Positions 55,676 to 64,000 of a stretch of 64,000 nt of DNA are shown here, piece after piece; position 1 is the first letter of the stretch, and the number at the start of each line of letters is the position of its first letter. The notes below the pieces were generated by a model, which saw only the letters and a program-made list of their open reading frames with translations, had not been told where the DNA came from and made no database searches. This DNA is from Neocallimastix lanati (nom. inval.) (Eukaryota; Neocallimastigomycota; Neocallimastigomycetes; Neocallimastigales; Neocallimastigaceae), in the NCBI GenBank assembly GCA_016946835.1, contig JACVTC010000073.1, positions 108,501-172,500 of the forward strand. The letters run 5' to 3'. The position numbers were made by a program, and so were the translations under genes.

Positions 55676-57226
55676 ATGGAGGAACATAATATTTTAGAAA
55701 ATGCTACCTTAAAAGATGGTTTTGCGGGTGACAGAAGATATTTGAAAGGTTTCCTAGCTAAAATTGATCTTATATTTGCTCTCTATCCAGATCAATACCT
55801 CGAAGATGAAAAGAAAGTAATTTATATAATCTCCCGATTGTATGGAAACGCAATGAATTGGGCAGCTACCTTGATCGAGAATAATGACCCATGTCTACAT
55901 AACTACGAAGCCTTTGTAGGAAAATTAAAGGCTTTTTATGGGAGTAATGACGAATCCTATGTAGCCAACCAAATGCTAAGAAGAATTAAACAAAAAAACA
56001 TAGGAGGAGTCAGTGGATACATATTAGAATTTAACAAGTATGCCGATGTATCCACATGGAACGAAGAAGCAAAATTGGACGCTTTTATGGCCGGTTTAAA
56101 TGATAATGTCGCCTCTCGTATTCTTGAAATGTTTCCTGGCCCAAAAACTTTATTCGCCATGCAAACAATTGCTTCCAGAATTGATTCTCGTTTATATGTT
56201 CAAAGACAATTTTCAAACCAAAGGCATTTCAATAACGAAAATCAAAGATTTAATAAAGCTCATTCACAAAAAAGAAATAAGTCTAAATTCAGCTTTCATA
56301 AGCCTCTTTCTAAACAAGAAAAGGAAAGAAGAAAAAGGGAAAATCTCTGTGTTTATTGTGGCTCTCCAGACCACAGTTTAAAAGATTGTACAAAGAAGAA
56401 TAAAAATAAAGAAAATATTTCCATGGTATCTATTCCTGCCAAGGCCTCAAATTTAAACAATTCCTCTCAAGAACATCTTGCTACAGAATTTAAATTATCT
56501 TTCGAACTAACGCCAAAGATTCTTATAGATTCCGGTTCTAAGCTCAATCTCATTGATGTCGACTACTGCAATGACCATAATTTACCTTATCATGATGATG
56601 GTCAATTACCAAAAATCATTGGTATTGGTGGTAGTCAATCTATCTTCGGTATAACTCCACCTCTTAATCTTCGTTATAAGGATCATCTTTGTAGAACTCA
56701 ATTTTATGTTACAGATTTACCTGCTTATCCTTGTATTTTAGGTCTCGATTGGCTCAAAGAACACAACCCTCATATTGATTTTGCTACGAATACTTTATCT
56801 TTTGTTTCTAATCACTGTCTTACTTATTGTGTCTCTTTACCAAATAATGTTCCAGAATTCCCAGAAGAACCTTCCGCTTTTCCTATTATCGAAAATAATT
56901 CTCGCCGTAATACTACTAACAATAAAAGTCACAATTCTACTTCCTCTCATAACAATTTAAATTTACAAAACACTTCTCCTTGTACTTCTTTTATGGTTAT
57001 AACCGATGAATCCAATTGTAAATCAAAAAGTATCCCTAACAATTCTAATTCTTTAACTTCTAATTCACTTTCTGTTTCTCATGATACTTTCAAAAATTCT
57101 ATTTCAAAACTTAACTCTTCTCTTAATCCTATTTCATATTATGAATTAAAATCTAAACTTCCTAAAGTATTAATGGAATTTTTTGACGTTTTTAGTGAAT
57201 CTTCTGCCAATATGATTGTCAAATAA
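55676..57226 (+). pseudogene. gag-pol: Chr1 Gag and protease part
   Basis: Starts at the ATG of MEEHNILENATLKDGFAGD. A chromovirus-type capsid (Ty3-like gag, WAATLIENNDPCLHNYEAFVGKLKAFYG) is followed by a Lys/Arg-rich stretch and the CCHC knuckle CVYCGSPDHSLKDC at 225-238. The protease has D-S-G at 285 (ILIDSGSKLNLID), with ILGLDWL later. An Asn/Ser-rich linker leads to FFDVFSESSAN, after which the frame runs into a stop. In intact chromoviruses this joins the RT segment; here residues appear lost and the frame shifts at about 57205-57215. Confidence 0.85.
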
Positions 57227-60030
57227 ATATTATAGCTAACGGAAAGCTTTATTATGGTCCTATCTATCCATTAACAGATAAGGAAATAAAAGCTTTAGAG
57301 AAATATATCAAGGAAAACCTTAAGAAAGGATTTATTCGTAAATCCAAATCTCCTGCCGGTGCTTCAATATTCTTTGTCCTTAAAAAGAATGGTGAACTCC
57401 GATTAGTAGTTGACTACCGCCCTCTCAATGAAATCAAAATTCGAGATTCCTATCCTCTTCCACTAATTCAAGATATGCTTGAGCATTTGGGGAAAGCAAA
57501 AATCTTTTCTAAATTAGATCTTCGCTCGGCATATAATCTCATTCGAATTAAGGAAGGCGACGAATACAAGACCGCTTTTACTTGTATTTTTGGACACTTT
57601 GAATACACCGTAATGCCATTTGGGCTAAAGAACGCTCCTGCCGTTTTCCAACATTTCATTAATGATGTTCTTGAAGATGTTATTGGAAAATTTGCATATG
57701 CCTACATCGATGACATCATTATCTTCTCTAAAGATTACAATTCTCATGTTAAGCATGTCAAGGAAATTTTAACTCGCCTCAGGAAAGCTAAACTATATGC
57801 TAAACTCGAAAAATGCGAATTTTTCGTTCCTTACATCGATTTCCTTGGGCACCGTATCTCCTCTGAAGGCATTTATATGGACCCCAAAAAGGTCGACTCC
57901 ATCTTAAATTGACCCGTTCCTACTTGTGTAAAAGACGTTCAATCTTTTCTCGGTCTAGCAAATTTTTACAGACGTTTTATTCCAGGTTTTGCTAAACTTG
58001 CTCATCCTCTCCATCATCTTTTAAGAAAGAATGTTAAGTTTTCATGGTCTCCTGATGCCCAAGCTGCTTTTGACTCTCTTAAATTAAAGTTTACCTCATC
58101 ACCAGTTCTTATTTATCCTAATAGAGAACTTCCTTTCATAGTTGAAACTGATTCTAGTAACTTTGCTATTGGTGCTGTCCTATCACAGAAATCTCCAAAC
58201 GACAATCATTTACACCCGGTCGCTTTCTTTTCTAGATCACTTACAGGTGCAGAACGCAACTACCCAATTTACGACAAAGAACTTTTGGCTATTGTTTCCG
58301 CTTTAGAAAATTGGCGCCATCTTCTTAAAGGTTCTGACATTCCTTTCATTATTTTCTCCGATCATCGTAACCTTTTATTTCAAAAGAAACCTGAAAAAAT
58401 GACTCAAAGACTTGTTCGATGGTCTTTATTTCTTTCAGAATTCAATTTTAAAATCCTGTATCGTTCCGGTTCCTCTAATGGTAAACCTGATGCTCTTTCC
58501 CGCCGTCCTGATTATGTTAACTCTGCTAATGATTCAGATATTCCCTTTACCGTCCTTCGTCCAGAAAATTTTTGTGCTCTTGTTTGTTCAATCTCGTCTC
58601 TTAACAATGAAATTCTAACTGGTTATAAATCTGACTCCTTTTATCAAGACGTATGTACTTATCTTGATAATAAAAAACCACCTATCCCCCATAGCCAAAT
58701 TGATAAATTTTCTCTTAACAATGGCTTTCTTCTTTTCAATAGCCGTATTTATGTTCCACCAAACTGCCGTACACAAATTATGAAAATATGCCATGATTCT
58801 CCTACTGCAGGTCATTATGGTATTAAAAAAACTATTTCTCTTACTTTTCGTGATTTTTGGTGGCCTTCTTTATCCTCTGATATCAAGAAGTATGTTCGAT
58901 CCTGCGATGTCTGTTGTCGCTCTAAAACTTCACGCCATAAACCTTATGGTTTTCTGAACCCTCTTGAAATTAGTGAACGTCCTTGGTCTTCCATTTCAAT
59001 GGACTTTATTACCGATTTACCCGACTCTGATGGCTTTACATGCATTCTCGTTATCGTCGATAGATTAACTAAAATGTTCCATCTTATTCCTTTTCATGGT
59101 CTCCCTTCCGCTATTGACACTGCTTCTGCCTTCATTGACCATATATTTAGACTTCATGGCCTTCCTGAAGAAATTATTTCCGACAGAGGTTCCCAGTTTA
59201 CTTCAAAATTTTGGAAAGCTGTTTGCCAATCTCTTAACATTGATCTCAAACTTTCATCTCCATATCATCATCAATCCAATGGCCAGACGGAGAGAGTGAA
59301 CTCCGTTGTAGAACAATATCTAAGATGTTTTTCAAATTATAAGGGTTCTGATTGGAAAAACTACCTAAGCTTTGCCGAATTTAGCTATAACAACGCTGTT
59401 CAAGAATCTACGGGTTTTTCTCCTTTCTTCCTTAACTATGGTTTTCACCCAAAACATTCACCTTTAATTCCTGAGCAAATTGATGTACCTCGTGCTGTAG
59501 AATTTACCAAAGATTTTCAAGATTTAATAAAGAAATTAAAAGAAAACTTGAAAATGGCCATAGAAACCCAGAAGAAACAGGCCGACAAGTATAGATGTAA
59601 ACCTCCTAAATTTAAAAAGGGTGATAAAGTTTGGCTTGATAGTTCCTTAATCATTCATAAGGGAAATAAAAAGTTCAAACCAAGAAAACTAGGTCCATAT
59701 AAAATATTGGAAAAAGTAACTGAAGTCTCTTATAAATTAGATTTACCTAAATCTCTAAGAATTCACCCAATCGTACATGTATCAAGCTTGGAGCCTTATT
59801 GCGAAGACAACTTTAACAGAATAACACCAGCTCCACCTCCTATTATAATCAATGATGAAGTAGAATACGAGGTAGAAGAAATTTTAGACAAAAGAAAACA
59901 TTATGGTAAAATACAATACTTAATTAAGTGGAAAGGTTACCCTCTTTCTGAAGCATCTTGGGAACCAAAAGAAAATTTAAATTGTGATGAAATTTTAAGA
60001 AATTTTAACAAAAAATTTATCAATAAATAA
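57199..60030 (+). pseudogene. pol: Chr1 RT, RNase H, integrase and chromodomain part
   Basis: The second frame opens at 57199; recognisable sequence starts with YDCQINIIANGKLYYGPIYPL. RT has YIDD (YAYIDDIIIFSKD, about 57703). A TGA at 57910-57912 interrupts SILN[14 protein letters not shown], where relatives have a Trp. RNase H follows ([28 protein letters not shown]), then HHCC ([10 protein letters not shown]...CDVCC), DDE ([19 protein letters not shown], the E in NGQTERVN), and a C-terminal chromodomain ([25 protein letters not shown], about 59866-60010). Chromodomains of this class can tether integrase to marked histones. One frameshift or deletion plus one nonsense change make this copy defective. 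Confidence 0.9.
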
Positions 60031-60206
60031 TAACTAAATAATACTTATTTTTACTCTCATTTTATTGTTATAATATTTTTATCAATATCAATATAAATAT
60101 CAAAATTTTATTATAAAAATAAAAAATAATAAAAATAAAAGTGTATGATTTTAATGTATTTAGAATTTTCTAGTTTTATATAGTTAAATTTTATTTTTTT
60201 TTTTTT

Positions 60207-60241
60207 GATTCGTCTGGTATCCGAATCCTGAAGGAGGACCA
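60207..60241 (+). promoter_or_regulatory. Chr1 PPT hairpin and polypurine tract
   Basis: GATTCG and CGAATC arms around TCTGGTATC (60207-60227), then CTGAAGGAGGACCA and the LTR start. Confidence 0.7.
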
Positions 60242-60670
60242 TGTAACGAATCATAAAAATTAGCATAATGTCTTAGTTGTTAGTAACTAAGACTTTAGTT
60301 CGAACTTCTCAAGTTCGAAACCTTTATTTTTCCAAAAAATATATTTTATTATTATTTTTATTTTATTTTTATTTTTATTAAGAAAAATAGCTTGATTGGT
60401 TATTTTTAATTCATTAAAATTTCTTTATTTTATTTATCAAAATTTTTATATAAATAGGAGTAGATTTTCCTCTAAAAATATTTTATACTTTGAGTTTTTA
60501 TTAATAAAATAAAATTATTATTAAACACTAACTTATTAAGTTAATTAATGTGTTTTTGATAATAAATTTATAATTAATAAAATAAATATAAATAAAAATA
60601 TTTTACTTATTTTATTTAAATGTTTTAAGTGTTTATTTTTAAATTTATTGTCAAGAACCATTTCGTGACA
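60242..60670 (+). repeat. Chr1 3' LTR, 429 bp
   Basis: TGTAACGAATC...TTCGTGACA, followed by the target duplication ATTAC. It differs from the 5' LTR by a few substitutions and small indels. The second hairpin is a perfect TTCGAACTT/AAGTTCGAA here. Confidence 0.92.
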
Positions 60671-61099
60671 ATTACTAATAGTTCTGTAAAAGTAATAAAA
60701 TTATTTTTAAAATATATTATCACTACAATTAATAATAAATAGTTTAGAATTTAATAATATGTAATAATTATTTATTATAATAGAATAGATTATGAATTTA
60801 TAATTTAAATACAATTCAAACATGTAACTCTAAGATATTCTAAAGAAATGGCTTGACCATTTCTAACGATAAAAAAAATATAAATAGATGAGAAAATTGT
60901 ATTTTAGAAAAATAATCTGAAAAAAAAAAAATATAATCTTATTAAAGAAATTAATTTATTTTTAGTTTTTAATTGAATAATTTTTATTAAATAAATAAAT
61001 AAAATATTTTAAAAAAAGATATATTTTAATTTTTAATTTTTTTTTTTTATTTTAGTGTTTATTTCTATATTTATTATTATTCTGTCCCGAACCTCAACA

Positions 61100-61562
61100 C
61101 TGAAGATTTCGTTACAAAAATAAAATTTTTTAATAATAAAATATAAAAATATTATATTGATATTAATAATAAAATATAAAAATATAAAAATATAAAAATA
61201 TAATATTAATAGAAAAATATAATATAAATATTAATAATAAAATATAAAAAATAAGGTTATAAGGAAAATAATTATTTATCATTTTCCTTATAACATGATT
61301 GTCAAAAAAAAAAAATTATATAAAAATATTTTATTTTTTATTGACCTTTTTAATTTTTATTTATTTATTTATTTACTTATTTATTTATACATTTATTTCT
61401 TTTTTACTTAAAATTATATTAAATTTTATGGCGTAATAATATAAATTTTAAAAGCCACAAATAAATAGATGGCTTATTAAAATTTCAAAAAAAAAAAATT
61501 GGCGAAATGGACCACATTCTATCATAAAATATATAAATAAAATTGACGTAATTATGAAACCC

Positions 61563-61593
<31 letters not shown>

Positions 61594-61757
61594 GTAATAA
61601 TAGTAATAATAGTAATAATAGTAATAATAGTAGTAATAGTAGTAATAGTAGTAATAGTAGTAATAGTGAAGTAGCAGTAAAAAAATTAAACAAAGTTTTT
61701 ATTAAAACTAAATATGAGAATATAGTATTATTAAATCTTTTTTTATCTAAATTAAAT
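61100..61757. other. AT-rich stretch between the nest and MULE-2
   Basis: 61100-61116 may be the end of the Gyp2 LTR. A perfect 14-bp inverted repeat, GTTATAAGGAAAAT and its complement with an 11-base loop, lies at 61256-61294. An AAT/AGT trinucleotide repeat lies at 61560-61670; the Asn/Ser ORF over it is repeat-driven. AAGCCAC and GGCTTATTAAA motifs near 61450-61475 resemble the MULE ends. Confidence 0.5.
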
Positions 61758-62149
61758 GGGGGAGTGTGCATTTCGAAAATTTTTATTACAAAAATTTGTA
61801 TTTTGTTGTATGGCTTAAATATTTTTAATTTTAAGCCACTTAATTTTATTAAAAATTTAATGAATAATAATTAATTAATTAAATAAATAAAATTACAATT
61901 CTCAAAAATTCTCAAACACGTAATCTTACGTGGGGCGTATATCTAATTGTATCATAATTTTGTGGCTTTTTTCTACAATTTTTAAAAAGCCATATATTCA
62001 CAATATGGCGTGAATAATAAATGTGGTGATATTTTATGACGAAAATTTATAAGCCACCAAGAATTTGGCGAAATTCAACTGGACGAAATTCAACTTTTGG
62101 CGAAATACAACACTTCAATAAATAATAATTAGGTTAGGTATTTCTATTT

Positions 62150-62400
62150 AACATTGAAAAATAAAATAAAAAATAAATAAACATTTTATTTTTTAATGCT
62201 TAAAAAATAAAATAAAAATAAGAAATAAGAAAACTTTTTTTTTAAACATTGAAAAATAAAATAAAAATAAATAAACATTTTATTTTTTAATGCTTAAAAA
62301 AAAAAAAAAAAAAAAATAAGAAATAAGAAAACTTCTTTTTTAAACATTAAAAAATAAAATAAAAATAAATAAAAATTTATTTTTTAAGCATTAATAAAAA
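62150..62400. repeat. Tandem AT-rich repeat in MULE-2
   Basis: Roughly three units of about 90-120 bp, each with AACATTGAAAAATAAAATAA, TTTTATTTTTTAATGCTTAA and AAGAAATAAGAAAACTT segments. No gene is seen from 61880 to 62624. Confidence 0.7.
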
Positions 62401-62624
62401 AAATAAAATAAAATAAAAAATAAAAAATAAAAATAGAAATATATAAATAAAATAGTAAATAAAGAAATAATAAATAATTAATAATTAAATAATTATTTAA
62501 ATAATTATATAATTAATTAAAAAAAGGTTTATTATTTTAAATATTAAAAAAAAAAAAAAAAAAAGTTTCGAAGCATTTAAAAGTATATTTATTAAAATAT
62601 TTTATTGAAAAATTTTAATTATTA

Positions 62625-64000
62625 ATGGAAGACAATATAGAAATTGAAATAAGTGAAACAAATCGAGGAAATGAACAAATTATTATTAATAAAAAACACA
62701 AATTTAATTTTTCATTTCAAAGGAAAGATAAATCAAAAATTTATAGATGCACTGAATATAAGACTTTAAATAAATGTAAATTTTTAATTATTTTAAATGA
62801 TAAAAAGGAGGTTTTAAAATATGAAAGTTTACATAACCATCTCGAAAAAGAAATTGATGTGTCTATATTAGTAGCAAAGTATAAAATTAAGGAAGAAATT
62901 AAGAAAAATTCAATTCCTATGGATATAAAACTTAAACATATATTTAATGCCGTTTCTCAAGAAATGGGACTTATATGTCCCGAATATAGTACAATTAGAT
63001 CCCAAATAATAAGAAATATAAATAAACAATTTCCTCCAAACATAAAAAGTTTTGATGATATTCCCATTGAATCAGAATATTATAAAACGAAAAGAAATGA
63101 AAATTTTATGATATTTAAAAATACTGATCTAATAATCTTTCAATCACCATTCCAAGCATATTTATTTTCGAATTATCATAAAAATATATTTGCGGACGGT
63201 ACATTTTATGCAGCACCGAAATTTAGTTATCAGTTATTTATAACAAGAACTTATGTTGGGGAATTTAATATGTTTTACACTACTTCCATTTCTATATTAA
63301 AAAATAATAAACAATCTACATATGAAACATTATTTAAAGAAATAAAAAAAAAATGCAAATAAATTTAGGAGTAATACATTAATTACTACAATTGATTTTC
63401 ATTGTGATTTTGAACAAGGTATATCTAATGCCGCAAAAAAAGTTTTTCCCAATATAAATATTAAATATTGTGTTTGGCATTACAAAAGATCATTAGAAAA
63501 ACAAAAAAATATATTATGTTATCATGAAGTGAAGAATAATAATGATGTATATATTTATTATAAAGCTATTTCGAACTTACCGTTTATAAACCCTAACTAT
63601 ATATTTGATATTTATATTATAATAAAAAGAATTTGTCAAAAAAAAAAGTATAATAATTTTCTGCAATTTTTAGAATATTTTAATAAAAATTATTTACTTA
63701 AGTATAATGTTAATAATTGGAATTATTATGAAAATATAGAGCATTTAACAAACAATGCATCAGAATCTTATAATAGCTACTTAAATAATATATTTCCAAA
63801 TAAACCTTTATTTTATAAATTAATATATATATTAAAAGAAGAAGAAAACTTATCTTATAATGATTATCAAAGGAGAACTAAAGGAAATTGGAAAAAAAAG
63901 CAAAAAATATTTAGTGCAACTGATGAAATTAAAATTTAAATTGAAAATTACAAAAGTAAGGAAATAAATTTATTTTATAATGGATGTAACAGAAATGAAT
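62625..64000 (+). pseudogene. MULE-2 transposase, broken
   Basis: Parallels the MULE-1 protein: FLYWCH-type finger (YRCTEYKTLNKC...SLHNH), FADGTFYAAP (first Asp), HCDFEQG (second Asp), CVWH, NASESYNSYL (Glu). The first frame ends at 63362 after a ten-A run (63344-63353), and the similarity continues in another frame, so an A-run indel is likely. A TAA at 63937-63939 then interrupts DEIKI-stop-IENYKSKEINL. The sequence continues to the window edge. The homopolymer frameshift could be an assembly error; the later stop is a separate change. Confidence 0.85.

Larger units (their letters stand above)
39363..60675 (+). mobile_element. Chr1: chromovirus (Ty3/gypsy with chromodomain), split by nested insertions
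   Basis: Target duplication ATTAC at 39363-39367 and 60671-60675. Only about eight bases of the 5' LTR start (AAACGAAT, LTR consensus TGTAACGAAT) remain at 39368-39375. The rest of the 5' LTR resumes at 54398 (GAATCATAAA), after Gyp4, LTR Y and Gyp5. The body 54823-60241 encodes Gag-Pol with a C-terminal chromodomain. 3' LTR 60242-60670. Two visible coding breaks make it defective. Confidence 0.85.
37858..61099 (+). repeat. LTR-like unit U, interrupted by the Chr1 nest
   Basis: Left part 37858-39362, right part 60676-61099, about 1.9 kb when the nest is discounted. It starts TGTTAAGGAATG and ends GAACCTCAACA like W. It carries a 10-bp hairpin (38953-38990), TATAAATA (39045-39052) and a second hairpin (39056-39084) shared with V and E. 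It is long for a single LTR, so it may be composite. Confidence 0.55.
61758..64000 (+). mobile_element. MULE-2: Mutator-like element, right end beyond the window
   Basis: The left end GGGGGAGTGTGCATTTCGAA resembles the MULE-1 terminal repeat. Subterminal GTGGCTT/AAGCCAC motifs lie at about 61816, 61848, 61959, 61988 and 62050. GGCGAAATTCAAC-type repeats lie at 62065-62115. A broken transposase gene starts at 62625. Confidence 0.6.

Noticed and set aside
61554-61874. Asn/Ser-rich ORF at the MULE-2 left end
   Set aside because: Built on an AAT/AGT repeat and runs across the presumed terminal inverted repeat.
1-64000. CRISPR array or bacterial operon structure
   Set aside because: No spaced identical repeats with unique spacers, no bacterial ribosome-binding sites; all coding content is of eukaryotic transposable-element type.

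Overview
This is a very AT-rich eukaryotic window made almost entirely of transposable elements. I see no ordinary host gene, tRNA or rRNA. It holds Ty3/gypsy, Ty1/copia and chromodomain retrotransposons, two Mutator-like (MULE/FLYWCH) transposase genes, asparagine-rich proteins, and long poly(A)/poly(T), TTTTA and trinucleotide tracts. Chromoviruses, FLYWCH-MULEs and this base composition suit an early-diverging fungus such as an anaerobic gut chytrid. A microsporidian or another AT-rich protist is not excluded, and the species cannot be fixed from this sequence alone.

Layout. 1-7557: Gyp1, a gypsy element on the minus strand, open in gag and pol, with its 3' LTR cut by the window edge. 7558-8794: fragments of LTR-like sequence. 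8799-16165: a solo LTR of the Gyp3 family (minus), split by an apparently intact copia element, Cop1 (9392-15611, identical 303-bp LTRs, target duplication ATAAT). 16375-22124: MULE-1, carrying a large minisatellite and a minus-strand transposase. 22136-26462: Gyp2, a gypsy element lacking its 5' LTR and gag, with one in-frame stop in pol.

From 26462 to about 61116 lies a nest. A large LTR-like unit (U) sits in the inferred Gyp2 3' LTR. Four insertions abut the 5' edge of U at a CTG site: Gyp3 (27100-35442) and the solo LTRs W, C and V. A chromovirus, Chr1, is inserted inside U with target duplication ATTAC. Three further insertions sit in the first ten bases of the Chr1 5' LTR at ACGAAT: Gyp4 (39376-46959), solo LTR Y, and Gyp5 (47487-54397). 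61758 to the end: MULE-2, a broken MULE copy.

Shared design. Four gypsy elements encode gag and pol in overlapping frames joined by a -1 frameshift signal: a TTTAAAY slippery heptamer right at the gag stop and a GGGA/TCCC stem-loop downstream. Every retroelement 3' end that can be seen has a hairpin just before the polypurine tract. Gypsy 5' leaders carry a covarying CTTA-ACCGAA-TAAG hairpin. LTRs of the U/V/E group carry a covarying hairpin whose loop can pair downstream as a pseudoknot. Gyp1 and Cop1 appear to be primed by different parts of tRNA-Lys, and Chr1 by its own RNA 5' end. Cop1, Gyp1 and Gyp5 look intact; Gyp2, Gyp3, Gyp4, Chr1 and MULE-2 carry visible breaks.
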